Assembly (NCBI RefSeq): GCF_902506575.1
Contig: NZ_LR732544.1
Coordinates: 1,911,574 to 1,952,613 of the forward strand
DNA: 41,040 nt
Source of the DNA: Streptomyces mexicanus
GTDB taxonomy: Bacteria > Actinomycetota > Actinomycetes > Streptomycetales > Streptomycetaceae
Reading direction: 5' to 3'
A model generated the notes under the pieces. It had not been told where the DNA came from. It saw only the letters and a program-made list of their open reading frames with translations, and ran no database searches. The position numbers were made by a program, and so were the translations under genes. Shown in pieces: positions 33,575 to 41,040 of the stretch; positions within the stretch are counted from its first letter, which is position 1, and the number at the start of each line of letters is the position of its first letter.

Positions 33575-34176
33575 ACCGCGTCGTCCACCCCATCGAGCAG
33601 GAGTCCTTCCGGCGGCTGCGCGCCCGCCTGGACACCTCGCATCTGCCGCCGCTGACCCGGGCCGTGGTGGAGCGGGTCATCCACTCCTCCGCCGACCTCG
33701 CCTACGCCGAGGACCTCGTGACGGACGAGGACGACCTGGTCGAGGCGCACGCGGCGCTGCACGCCGGGGCGCCGGTCGTCGTGGACGTGGAGATGGTCGC
33801 GGCCGGCATCACGCGCCGCGAGACGGTGTGCCGCCTGAAGGACGCCCGGTCCGGCCCGGGCCTGACCCGCTCGGCGCACGCGATCCGCCTCGCCTACGAA
33901 CAGGTCGGCCCCGGCGCGCTGTGGGTGATCGGCTGCGCGCCGACCGCCCTGGAGGAACTGCTGACGCTGGACGCCTCCCCCGCGCTCGTCATCGGTCTGC
34001 CCGTCGGTTTCGTCGGGGCGGCCGAGTCCAAGGCCGCGCTGCGCGCGAGCGGGCTGCCCGCCGTGAGCAACGTGTCCGAGAAGGGCGGTTCGGCGGTCGC
34101 CGCGGCCGCGCTGAACGCCCTGCTGTACCACCCCGCTTCGCTCGATCCGTCCGATTCCTCCGAGGAGACCCTGTGA
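33571..34176 (+). CDS. cobH: Precorrin-8X methylmutase (CobH/CbiC)
   Basis: A 201-residue enzyme that moves the C11 methyl group to C12, giving (hydrogeno)cobyrinic acid. Diagnostic segments: HPIEQESFRRLR at the N-terminus, VERVIHSSADLAYAEDL with the catalytic His in VIHSSAD, DVEMVAAGI, IGCAPTALEELL and GLPVGFVGAAESK. Length normal. GTG 33571 overlaps the previous stop (GTGA), and its own stop overlaps the next start. Confidence 0.95.
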   Translation: MNRVVHPIEQESFRRLRARLDTSHLPPLTRAVVERVIHSSADLAYAEDLVTDEDDLVEAHAALHAGAPVVVDVEMVAAGITRRETVCRLKDARSGPGLTRSAHAIRLAYEQVGPGALWVIGCAPTALEELLTLDASPALVIGLPVGFVGAAESKAALRASGLPAVSNVSEKGGSAVAAAALNALLYHPASLDPSDSSEETL

Positions 34177-35105
34177 CCACCCCGACGCCGCCCGCCCTGC
34201 TCATCGCCGGCCACGGCACCCGGGACGACGCCGGAGCCGAGGCGTTCCGCGACTTCGTGCGGCGGCTCGGGCAGCGCCGGCCGGATCTGGCCGTCGCGGG
34301 CGGCTTCATCGAGCTGTCCCCGCCGCCGCTGGGCGAGGCCGTCACCGAACTGGTGGAGCGGGGCGTGCGCCGGTTCGCGGCCGTACCGCTGATGCTGGTG
34401 TCCGCCGGGCACGCCAAGGGCGACATCCCGGCGGCGCTGGCCCGGGAGAAGGAGCGGCACCCGGGGATCTCGTACACCTACGGCCGTCCGCTGGGCCCCC
34501 ACCCCGCGCTGCTGCGGGTGCTGGAGCGGAGGCTGGAGGAGGCGCTGGAGGGTACGGCCGAGGACCGCTCCGACGTGACCGTGCTCCTGGTCGGCCGTGG
34601 CTCGACCGACCCCGACGCCAACGCGGAGGTGTTCAAGGCGGCCCGGCTGCTGTGGGAGGGGCGCGGGTACGCGGGCGTGGAGACGGCGTTCGTGTCGCTG
34701 GCGGCGCCGGACGTGCCCAGCGGCCTGGAGCGGTGCGCGCGGCTGGGCGCCCGCCGGATCGTCGTGCTCCCCTACTTCCTCTTCACCGGCATCCTGCCGG
34801 ACCGGGTGCGGCGGCAGACCCAGGAGTGGGCCGCCGCGCACCCCGGCCTGGAGGTGCGGTCGGCGGACGTCATCGGCCCGGAGCCGGAGCTGCTGGACCT
34901 GGTGCTGGAGCGGTACGAGGAGGCGGTGAAGGGCGACCTGCGGATGAACTGCGACTCGTGCGTGTACCGGATCGCGCTGCCGGGCTTCGAGGAGAAGGTG
35001 GGGCTGCCGCAGCAGCCGCACTTCCACCCGGACGACGACGGCCACCACGGGCACGGCCACGGCCACCACCATCACGGGGAGCACTCGCACAGCCATGCGC
35101 ACTGA
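34173..35105 (+). CDS. cbiX: Sirohydrochlorin cobaltochelatase (long CbiX) with CxxC and His-rich tail
   Basis: A 310-residue, two-repeat CbiX that inserts Co2+ into sirohydrochlorin early in the pathway. Active-site region AGHGTRDDAG near the N-terminus and LVSAGHAKGDIP (metal-binding His) in the first half; LVGRGSTDPDANAEV and LPYFLFTGILPDRV in the second. After the chelatase core comes MNCDSC (Cys260, Cys263), a motif like the Fe-S/redox site of long CbiX proteins, then a terminal run (residues 283-310) with 14 histidines. The tail probably stores or delivers Co2+ or Ni2+. GTG 34173 overlaps the cobH stop; the last 11 bp overlap cobC. Confidence 0.92.
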   Translation: MTTPTPPALLIAGHGTRDDAGAEAFRDFVRRLGQRRPDLAVAGGFIELSPPPLGEAVTELVERGVRRFAAVPLMLVSAGHAKGDIPAALAREKERHPGISYTYGRPLGPHPALLRVLERRLEEALEGTAEDRSDVTVLLVGRGSTDPDANAEVFKAARLLWEGRGYAGVETAFVSLAAPDVPSGLERCARLGARRIVVLPYFLFTGILPDRVRRQTQEWAAAHPGLEVRSADVIGPEPELLDLVLERYEEAVKGDLRMNCDSCVYRIALPGFEEKVGLPQQPHFHPDDDGHHGHGHGHHHHGEHSHSHAH

Positions 35106-36159
35106 GGACACCGGGCCTGACCTGCGTCACCACGGGGACGCGGAGGTGCGCGACGACGGGGCGGCGCTGGTCGACCTCGCCGTCAACGTCCGCGCCCACA
35201 CGCCTCCGGACTGGCTGCGCGAGGAGATCGCGGCCTCCCTGTCGTCCCTCGCGGCCTACCCGGACGGGCGGGCCGCGCGGGCGGCGGTGGCGGCGCGGCA
35301 CGGGCTGCCGGTGGAGCGGGTGCTGCTGACGGCGGGCGCGGCGGAGGCGTTCGTGCTGCTCGCCCGGGCGTTGAAGGTACGCCGGCCGGTGGTGGTCCAC
35401 CCGCAGTTCACCGAGCCGGAGGCGGCACTGCGGGACGCGGGCCACACCGTCGACCGGGTGCTGCTTCGCGCGGAGGACGGCTTCCGCCTCGACCCGGCGG
35501 CCGTTCCCGAGGACGCGGACCTGGTGGTGATCGGCAATCCGACGAACCCGACGTCGGTGCTGCACCCGGCGGCGACGCTCGCGCGCCTGGCCCGGCCGGG
35601 GCGGACGCTGGTGGTCGACGAGGCCTTCATGGACGCGGTCCCGGGCGAACGGGAGGCCCTGGCCGGCCGGACGGACCTCCCCGGCCTGGTGGTGCTGCGC
35701 AGCCTGACCAAGACGTGGGGCCTGGCCGGCCTGCGCATCGGCTACGTCCTGTCCGCCCCGGAGACCATCACCGCCCTGGAGCGGGCCCAGCCGCTGTGGC
35801 CGGTGTCCACACCGGCGCTGGCGGCGGCCCGAGCGTGCGTGAGCCCGCACGCGCTGGCCGAGGCGGAGCAGGCGGCCGCACGCATCACGGCGGACCGGGC
35901 CCACCTGGCGGCGGGCCTGGCCGGTCACGGGATCCAGGTGGCCGGACCGCCCGAGGGCCCGTTCGTCCTGGCCCGCGTCCCGGACGGGGCGGCGGTACGC
36001 CACCGCCTGCGCGACCTGGGCTACGCGGTCCGGCGCGGGGACACGTTCCCCGGCCTGGACGCGAACTGGCTGCGGATCGCGGTGCGGGACCAAAGGACGG
36101 TGGACGGGTTCCTGGAGGCGCTGAGGGTGGCGTTGGTCTCGGCACGAGAGACAACCTGA
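35095..36159 (+). CDS. cobC: Threonine-phosphate decarboxylase-like aminotransferase (CobC)
   Basis: A 354-residue fold-type I PLP enzyme of the CobC group, which makes or handles the aminopropanol (phosphate) linker of the lower loop. PLP marks are IGNPTNPTSVLHP (Asn contact), VVDEAFMDAVPGE (Asp) and LRSLTKTWGLAGLRIGY with Schiff-base Lys about 205. The start ATG 35095 lies inside the end of cbiX (11-bp overlap), closing the second run. Its product meets CobD in the same pathway, although cobD is encoded 17 kb upstream. A role in histidinol-phosphate transamination is less likely given the context. Confidence 0.9.
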   Translation: MRTEDTGPDLRHHGDAEVRDDGAALVDLAVNVRAHTPPDWLREEIAASLSSLAAYPDGRAARAAVAARHGLPVERVLLTAGAAEAFVLLARALKVRRPVVVHPQFTEPEAALRDAGHTVDRVLLRAEDGFRLDPAAVPEDADLVVIGNPTNPTSVLHPAATLARLARPGRTLVVDEAFMDAVPGEREALAGRTDLPGLVVLRSLTKTWGLAGLRIGYVLSAPETITALERAQPLWPVSTPALAAARACVSPHALAEAEQAAARITADRAHLAAGLAGHGIQVAGPPEGPFVLARVPDGAAVRHRLRDLGYAVRRGDTFPGLDANWLRIAVRDQRTVDGFLEALRVALVSARETT

Positions 36160-36329
36160 CGCGACGTCAACCATGCCTGCACCGCCCTTGGTTGCGCTGC
36201 GATCCCAGCCCTCGGAACTTGTCCGGTGCGCGGGGGATCTCAGCCACTCGGCAATAGCTGGTCGCGCCTGCGCCCGCGCGGGCGCCGCGCGTCGTCACTG
36301 CCGTGCGGCGCCCTCCCCCCTCGGGCCGG

Positions 36330-37253
36330 TCAGCCCTTGCGCCTGCGGGCCAGTGCGAAGGCGCCGCCGCCCGCCGCCAGCAGGACGGCCGAACCGGCCG
36401 CCAGGTACGGGGTCGTGGAGCTGCCGCCCGTTTCCGCCAGGTCGGGCTTGTCGGCCCGGGCGCCCTGGGGTTCGACGTCGGCGGCCGGAGTGGGCGTGGG
36501 GGTGGCCGCGGGTTGTTCGGCCTCGGCCGGGGGTGTCGGGGACTCGCAGGTGGCCTCGGCGAGGGTGAGGGTGCCCTCGACCTCGGCGACGTTCAGCTTC
36601 AGCGGGTTGACGGAGACCTTCAGCCGCAGGGCCGTCGCCGCGGCCGTGCGGGAGGTGGTCTCGCGGTGGGAGAGGTCCAGGCGGACCTCGCCGACGCCGG
36701 GGACGGTGACGTCGGTCGTACCGCCGGAGGTGAGTGTCACCTTCTTGCCGAGGACGGTCACGGCGCCCAGGACGTTGCTCGTCGCGACCGGGGTCCTGCC
36801 CGCCTCGCAGGTCGCCCGGGAGGTGACCTGGTCGACCTCGATGAGGGACAGCAGGGGCAGGCCGGGGACGTGGATGCGGGCGTGGGCGAGGTCGACGCCG
36901 CCCTCGGCCTTGGTCGCCGACGTCGTCGCGACCGACTTGGCCACGTCCGCGCGCAGCACGCTGAACGGCTTGCCGCCGTCGACGCCGTCGAGACGGGCGG
37001 TCAGTGCCGTCCGTTCGGCGCTGCGCGGCGCTTGGACCTCGTTGAGGGAGACGGCGAGCGGCACGTCCACCGTCTTGTTGAGCAGGGACACGTCGAGGCC
37101 GGTGCGCAGGACGGAGGCGCTCGCGCGGCCGTGGTCGGCGGTCGCGTGGGCGGAGCCCGCGCCGGCCAGCGTCACCGGGCCGGCGGCCAGGACGGTGGCC
37201 GCGGCGGCGGTGGCGCAACGGCGCGCGGGCAGGCGGAAATGATGACCGTTCAC
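36330..37253 (-). CDS. Secreted, sortase-anchored surface protein (LAETG motif)
   Basis: A 307-residue exported protein: basic N-terminus (HHFRLPARR), hydrophobic stretch ATVLAAGPVTLAGAG and a likely signal-peptidase site at SAHA-T. A Val/Thr-rich beta region with two cysteines (in RATCEAG and EATCESP) follows, then a Pro/Thr-rich wall-spanning linker. The C-terminal sorting signal LAETG (272-276) is followed by a hydrophobic helix and ARRRKG. LAxTG is the motif used by Streptomyces class E sortases, so the protein is expected to be bound covalently to peptidoglycan. The start is GTG 37253 with only a weak G-rich ribosome-binding site. It faces cobC tail to tail; function unknown. Confidence 0.88.
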   Translation of the reverse strand: MNGHHFRLPARRCATAAAATVLAAGPVTLAGAGSAHATADHGRASASVLRTGLDVSLLNKTVDVPLAVSLNEVQAPRSAERTALTARLDGVDGGKPFSVLRADVAKSVATTSATKAEGGVDLAHARIHVPGLPLLSLIEVDQVTSRATCEAGRTPVATSNVLGAVTVLGKKVTLTSGGTTDVTVPGVGEVRLDLSHRETTSRTAAATALRLKVSVNPLKLNVAEVEGTLTLAEATCESPTPPAEAEQPAATPTPTPAADVEPQGARADKPDLAETGGSSTTPYLAAGSAVLLAAGGGAFALARRRKG

Positions 37254-37455
37254 GGTGTGGGACCCCCCAGGGGTGAGTGCTCGGGACCCCGCAAGGATTA
37301 CGCACGGAGAGTGAACGGTCAGCGATCCAGCGTCACTTCACCCTTTCGTGGGGTTTCCGGGCTGGTTTTCGATTCTTTCGGCACGGGTGTTCCCAGCCGT
37401 CCCTCCTGTTGCCCCTGACGGGTGACCGCAGGGGCCACCGCAGGGAGCCCACGCG

Positions 37456-37495
37456 GGTGGCCGCACCGGCGCACGCGACCGGGCGCGCGGCCACC
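37456..37495 (-). terminator. Hairpin terminator after the amidohydrolase gene
   Basis: GGTGGCCGC (37456-37464) and GCGGCCACC (37487-37495) form a perfect 9-bp stem, 8 bp beyond the amidohydrolase stop codon on the minus strand. The GC-rich loop can fold further. No U-tract. Confidence 0.6.
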
Positions 37496-37503
37496 GGAGC
37501 CCG

Positions 37504-38601
37504 CTACGCGACGATCCGGCCGTTCAGCACCACCCGTCGCGGCCCCGCCAGGACCCGTACGTCCGTGCGCGGGTCCGCCTCGTAGACGACGAGGTCCGCC
37601 GGGGCGCCCTCGTCCAGGCCGGGGCGGCCGAGCCAGGCGCGGGCCGCCCAGGTGGTGGCCGAGAGCGCCTCGACCGGGGGGATGCCCGCCGTGACCAGCT
37701 CCGCGACCTCGCCCGCGACCAGGCCGTGGGCGAGCCCGCCGCCGGCGTCGGTGCCGACGTACACCGGGATGCCGGCGTCGTGCGCGGCGCGGACGGTGTC
37801 GTAGCGGCGCTCGTGCAGCCGGCGCATGTGCGCCGACCAGCGCGGGTACTTCGCCTCGCCGCCGGCCGCAAGGTCGGGGAAGGTGGCGATGTTGACGAGG
37901 GTGGGGACGATCGCGACGCCGCGCTCGGCGAACAGCGGGATCAGGTCCTCGGTCAGGCCGGTGGCGTGCTCGATGCAGTCGATGCCCGCCTCGACCAGGT
38001 CGCGCAGGGAGTCCTCGGCGAAACAGTGCGCGGTGACGCGGGCGCCGAGGCGGTGGGCCTCGGCGATCGCCGCCTCGGCGGCCTCGCGCGGCCAGCAGGC
38101 CGACAGGTCGCCCAGATCCCGGTCGATCCAGTCGCCGACCAGCTTGACCCAGCCGTCGCCGCGCCGCGCCTCCCGGGCGACGTGGGCGACCAGGTCCTCG
38201 GGCTCGATCTCGTGGGCGTAGTTGCGGATGTAGCGGCGGGGGCGGGCGATGTGCCGGCCGGCCCGGATGATCTTGGGCAGGTCGTCGCGGTCGTCGATCC
38301 AGCGGGTGTCGGAGGGCGAGCCCGCGTCGCGGAGCAGCAGGGCGCCGGCCTCGCGCTCGGTCAGCGCCTGCTTCTCGGAGACGTCGTCGGGGACCGGGCC
38401 GTGCGCGTCCAGGCCGACGTGGCAGTGCGCGTCGACCAGGCCGGGCAGCGCCCAGCCCTCGACGGTCCGCACGTCCCTGGCGGCGGCCGGGCGATCGTAG
38501 GTGATCCGGCCGCCGACCACCCACAGCTCGTCCCTGCCCGCGTCGTCCTTCGGGCCGGTGAGCACCCGCCCCTTCACGTGCAGCACCGCGTGATCGCTCA
38601 T
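37504..38601 (-). CDS. Metal-dependent amidohydrolase (imidazolonepropionase-like)
   Basis: A 365-residue TIM-barrel hydrolase. Metal ligands in order: DAHCH (His59, His61), a Lys in GWVKLVGDW (about 150; possibly carbamylated), His in RVTAHCF (about 192), His in CIEHATG (about 213) and Asp in GTDAGGG (about 287). C-terminal DEGAPADLVVYEADP completes the composite beta-sandwich. The family hydrolyses cyclic amides and related C-N bonds, and this actinobacterial branch has no fixed substrate. ATG 38601 fits the family start, with only a GGGTG-like ribosome-binding site. It is divergent from the aminotransferase gene, 149 bp away, and both flank the ectoine genes. Confidence 0.88.
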   Translation of the reverse strand: MSDHAVLHVKGRVLTGPKDDAGRDELWVVGGRITYDRPAAARDVRTVEGWALPGLVDAHCHVGLDAHGPVPDDVSEKQALTEREAGALLLRDAGSPSDTRWIDDRDDLPKIIRAGRHIARPRRYIRNYAHEIEPEDLVAHVAREARRGDGWVKLVGDWIDRDLGDLSACWPREAAEAAIAEAHRLGARVTAHCFAEDSLRDLVEAGIDCIEHATGLTEDLIPLFAERGVAIVPTLVNIATFPDLAAGGEAKYPRWSAHMRRLHERRYDTVRAAHDAGIPVYVGTDAGGGLAHGLVAGEVAELVTAGIPPVEALSATTWAARAWLGRPGLDEGAPADLVVYEADPRTDVRVLAGPRRVVLNGRIVA

Positions 38602-38750
38602 GTACCGCACCCTAAACAGCCCTGGCGCGGTGCGGCCAGAGCCTGCCCGGCTCCGGTGCACGGGGCGTCAGGGGCGCCGGTTACGCTCGATGCCGTCGAC
38701 CTCGCGCCGATCCGAACCGAGCCGGCCCGAACCGAGAAGAGAGCACCGCC
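38602..38750. promoter_or_regulatory. Divergent promoter region, amidohydrolase/aminotransferase
   Basis: This 149-bp gap contains the promoters of both genes. Near the aminotransferase start the related words GATCCGAACCGAGC and GCCCGAACCGAG form an imperfect 15-bp-period repeat around 38709-38738, a possible operator. No firm hexamers were identified. Confidence 0.35.
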
Positions 38751-39851
38751 GTGACGCACCCGTTCCTGGACCTCGCCCCGCTGAGCGCCGCCCGCTTCGC
38801 CTCGATCGAGGACCGGGTGGCGCGGCTGCTCGCCACCGAGCAGGACGTCGTGATCATGCAGGGTGAGGCGCTGCTGCCGCTGGAGGGCGCGATCCGCGCG
38901 GCGGCCGGTCCGGGCACGACCGCGCTGAACGTGATCACCGGCCCGTACGGGCAGACGTTCGGCAACTGGCTGCGGGACTGCGGCGCGACGGTGTACGACC
39001 TGTCGGTGCCGTACCACACGGCGGTCACCGCCGACCAGGTCCGCGCGGCCTTCGCCGAGCACCCGGAGATCGACTTCGTCTCGCTGGTGCACGCCGAGGC
39101 GGCGACCGGCAACACCAACCCGGTCGCCGAGATCGGCGAGGTGGTGCGCGAGCAGGGCGCCCTGTTCTACCTGGACTCGGTGGCCGCGATCGGCGCGGAG
39201 CCGGTGCTGCCGGACGCCTGGGGCGTGGACCTGTGCGTGATCGGCGCGCAGAAGGCGATGGGCGGGCCGGCCGGGGTGTCGGCGGTGTCCGTGAGCGAGC
39301 GCGCCTGGGAGCGGATGGCGGCCAACCCGCACGCGCCGCGCCGCTCCTACCTGTCCCTGCTGGACTGGAAGGAGCGCTGGATCGACGGCGGCCGCCGGGC
39401 GCTGCTGCACGCGCCGGCCCAGCTGGAGATGCTCGCCCTGGAGGCGTGCGTGGAGCGGATCGAGGCGGACGGCCTGGACGCGGTGATGGCCCGCCACCGG
39501 GCCGCCGCGGCGGCGACCCGGGCGGGTGCGCGGGCGCTGGGCGGTGGCCTGGAGCCGTACGTGCGCCAGGCGTCCGAGGCCGCCCCGGTCGCGACCACGC
39601 TGCGCGCGCCCGAGGGCATCGCCGCCTCGGACCTGGTGGCCCGTGCGCTGGCCGGCGACGGCGCGCTTCCGCTGGCCGCGGGCGGCGGCGCGCTGGCCGA
39701 GGAGATGATCCGGGTCAACCACTACGGTCCGGACGCGACCCGGGAGGCGGTCGAGGCGAGCCTGGTGGCGCTGGGCGCCGCCCTGGCCGAGTGCGGCGCG
39801 AAGCCGGACGTGGAGGCCGCGCGCCGGGCCGTCGCCGAGGTCTGGCAGTAG
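38751..39851 (+). CDS. Class V PLP-dependent aminotransferase
   Basis: A 366-residue class V aminotransferase related to serine-pyruvate/alanine-glyoxylate and ureidoglycine-glyoxylate aminotransferases. Marks: ALNVITGPYGQTFGNWLR, VHAEAATGNTNPV, FYLDSVAAIGAEP (Asp contact to the pyridine) and IGAQKAMGGPAGVSAVSV with Schiff-base Lys about 167. GTG 38751 has AGAAGAGAG upstream. It is divergent from an amidohydrolase and lies directly upstream of the ectoine genes. The amino donor is not known; a link to nitrogen supply for diaminobutyrate or to ectoine breakdown is speculation. Confidence 0.88.
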   Translation: MTHPFLDLAPLSAARFASIEDRVARLLATEQDVVIMQGEALLPLEGAIRAAAGPGTTALNVITGPYGQTFGNWLRDCGATVYDLSVPYHTAVTADQVRAAFAEHPEIDFVSLVHAEAATGNTNPVAEIGEVVREQGALFYLDSVAAIGAEPVLPDAWGVDLCVIGAQKAMGGPAGVSAVSVSERAWERMAANPHAPRRSYLSLLDWKERWIDGGRRALLHAPAQLEMLALEACVERIEADGLDAVMARHRAAAAATRAGARALGGGLEPYVRQASEAAPVATTLRAPEGIAASDLVARALAGDGALPLAAGGGALAEEMIRVNHYGPDATREAVEASLVALGAALAECGAKPDVEAARRAVAEVWQ

Positions 39852-39854
39852 CCC

Positions 39855-39872
39855 GCGGGCCGAACGGCCCGC
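39855..39872 (+). terminator. Hairpin terminator after the aminotransferase gene
   Basis: GCGGGCC (39855-39861) and GGCCCGC (39866-39872) form a perfect 7-bp stem with a GAAC tetraloop, starting 3 bp after the stop codon. No U-run follows. Confidence 0.65.
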
Positions 39873-39944
39873 TCGCGCAGGTGAGGTCAACGGCCCCCGG
39901 GCAGCCATGGGCACCCGGGGGCCTGTCGCTGCCGGGAGGGGGCC

Positions 39945-40050
39945 GACCGACGGACGGACGGACGGCCGACGGACAGACGGCCCGCGGTCCGCCGACGGAC
40001 AGACGGCCCGCGGTCCGCCGGCGGACGGACGGCCGGCGGCCCGCGGGCGG
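39945..40050. repeat. GGAC tetranucleotide run and 26-bp tandem repeats
   Basis: A short GGAC/GACG tetranucleotide run (about 39945-39966) leads into two identical 26-bp units (39968-39993 and 39994-40019; core GACGGACAGACGGCCCGCGG) and a degraded third copy to about 40050. The array lies in the 621-bp gap before ectA. No credible open reading frame; likely slippage-prone spacer DNA. Confidence 0.75.
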
Positions 40051-40119
40051 GGCGGAGGGGAGGGTGCGGGGGGTGCGAGTACGGAGTGCATGCGAGCGGG
40101 GGGCGTGCCCGGCACAAGG

Positions 40120-40472
40120 GAACCGCCGACATTCTCCCGGAGAAGGTCGACGGAGTTGCCGGGACGTGAAAACATGGCAATTCCGGGAATTCAATTCGGA
40201 TAGCTTCCCGTCTTCTTCTGCCCGCTTCTCCCGACCCTAAACGCAAAGATTTCGCGAACGCCCGGAGACGTAATTCTGGTCGAGTCGAGTGGCTTACATC
40301 ACTGTGACGCACTCCACAAAGCCGACCTTTTTGTCCAGTAATGAACGGGCAAACCCCCACATCGCGCCACCCCGTCGCGCGACCGCGCGCCCGCGCGATA
40401 ACACATGATGCCGGTCCATGTAAGACCTCAGGGCGATGCATTTTTGAATTCGGCTCGGTAAGTTCAATTCGC
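40120..40472 (+). promoter_or_regulatory. AT-richer regulatory leader upstream of ectA
   Basis: In contrast to the GC-rich repeats before it, this stretch has many A/T runs (AATTCCGGGAATTCAATTCG, CGCAAAGATTTCGCG, GACCTTTTTGTCC, GCATTTTTGAATTC). TTCAATTCG occurs at 40190-40198 and again at 40463-40471, the second copy touching the ectA start codon. Such base composition suggests promoters and operators of the osmotically induced ect operon. Exact hexamers were not fixed. Confidence 0.5.
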
Positions 40473-41012
40473 ATGACTGCCGCACAAGCAGACCTGCGAA
40501 CCGACCTTTCGGAAATCCCGGATGCCGTGTCCATCGATCGCCCCACCACCGCCGACGGTGCCGCGTTGTGGCGGCTGGCGAAGGACTCAGGAACGCTGGA
40601 CGTGAACTCCTCGTACAGCTATCTGCTGTGGTGCCGCGACTTCGCCGCGACCTCCGCCGTCGCCCGGGACGCCGACGGCGAGGTCGTCGGGTTCGTCACC
40701 GGCTACGTGCGGCCCGACCGCCCGCACACCCTCCTCGTCTGGCAGGTCGCGGTCGACGCCGCCCACCGCGGCCGTGGTCTGGCCGCCCGCATGCTGGACG
40801 CCCTGGCCGCCCGGGTCGCCGCCGAGCGCGGGCTGACCACCCTGGAGACCACCGTCACCCCGGGCAACACCGCCTCCGAGCGGCTGTTCGCCTCCTTCGC
40901 CGCCCGCCACGGCGCCCCGGTCGAGCGCGAGGTCCTGTTCGGGACCGAGCAGTTCCCGGACGGCCCGCACGACCCCGAGGTCCTCCACCGCATCGGCCCG
41001 CTCACCCGCTGA
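40473..41012 (+). CDS. ectA: L-2,4-diaminobutyrate N-acetyltransferase (EctA)
   Basis: A 179-residue GNAT-family enzyme that acetylates L-2,4-diaminobutyrate to N4-acetyl-diaminobutyrate, the second step of ectoine synthesis. Family marks: DGAALWRLAKDSGTLDVNSSYSYLLWCRDF near the N-terminus (shown here in part), then the acetyl-CoA loop VDAAHRGRGLAARML and LETTVTPGNTASERLFASFA. ATG 40473 directly precedes the usual start region; the ribosome-binding site is weak (GGTAAG). Only 28 bp follow in the window, so ectB, ectC and ectD are expected next but not seen. Confidence 0.95.
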   Translation: MTAAQADLRTDLSEIPDAVSIDRPTTADGAALWRLAKDSGTLDVNSSYSYLLWCRDFAATSAVARDADGEVVGFVTGYVRPDRPHTLLVWQVAVDAAHRGRGLAARMLDALAARVAAERGLTTLETTVTPGNTASERLFASFAARHGAPVEREVLFGTEQFPDGPHDPEVLHRIGPLTR

Positions 41013-41040
41013 GCCCCGGCCCACCCCCGATCTTCCGGAA

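Noticed and set aside
39907..40203. Open frame across the 26-bp repeats before ectA
   Set aside because: Its translation is repeat-derived (Asp/Gly/Arg/Thr) with no start signal and overlaps other equally open frames.

Overview
The window is a high-GC actinobacterial chromosome segment, almost certainly Streptomyces. The signs are the extreme G/C third-position bias, frequent GTG starts, Streptomyces-specific families (Gbn-type nucleoid protein, XRE/DUF5753 plus DUF397 pair, LAxTG sortase substrate, ectoine synthesis) and a gene order that matches, from memory, the S. coelicolor region around gbn, pitH2, the cobalamin genes and ectA. No rRNA, tRNA, insertion sequence, phage module or CRISPR array was found.

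Layout. (1) 1-5.0 kb, + strand: a DEDDh exonuclease with a BRCT domain, an eight-cysteine mini zinc protein, a SURF1 protein, a GH15 glycosidase and an atypical SDR. (2) 5.0-13.4 kb, mainly - strand: an enoyl-CoA hydratase, gbn, an ABC-F ATPase, a VOC protein (+), an unknown 541-residue protein, an alpha/beta hydrolase and a class II aldolase. (3) 13.4-15.5 kb: a 24/21-bp tandem-repeat array, a clear PHO box, the phosphate transporter pitH2, a small membrane protein and a strong intrinsic terminator. (4) 15.6-17.6 kb: an XRE/DUF5753 regulator, two convergent overlapping two-helix membrane proteins and a DUF397 protein. (5) 17.7-36.2 kb: an adenosylcobalamin riboswitch followed by seven translationally coupled genes (cobD/cbiB, cobQ, cobN, a chlI-chlD fusion, cobO, cobB/cbiA, cobI), then a ZIP metal transporter on the other strand, then a second coupled run (cobM, cobL, a cbiG-cobJ fusion, cobH, cbiX, cobC). 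(6) 36.3-41.0 kb: a sortase-anchored surface protein (-), an amidohydrolase (-), a class V aminotransferase (+), a repeat-rich intergenic region and ectA, the first gene of the ectoine operon, which continues past the window.

How the genes work together. The cobalamin block supplies most corrin-ring methylations and rearrangements, cobalt insertion, a,c-diamidation, adenosylation, cobyric acid formation and attachment of the aminopropanol arm. It is chemically mixed: CbiX and CbiG belong to the early-cobalt (anaerobic-type) route, while CobN with a ChlID-type AAA+ partner belongs to the late-cobalt (aerobic-type) route. The riboswitch has a candidate translation-blocking helix directly against the cobD start codon. 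The ZIP transporter inside the block is a possible metal importer for the pathway (inference). pitH2 is predicted to respond to phosphate through PhoP.

No wholly new system is proven here. The best leads are the mosaic repeat array beside the PHO box, the XRE/DUF397/two-membrane-protein locus, the mixed cobalt-insertion gene set with its His-rich CbiX tail and embedded ZIP transporter, and the GATC cluster in front of gbn.
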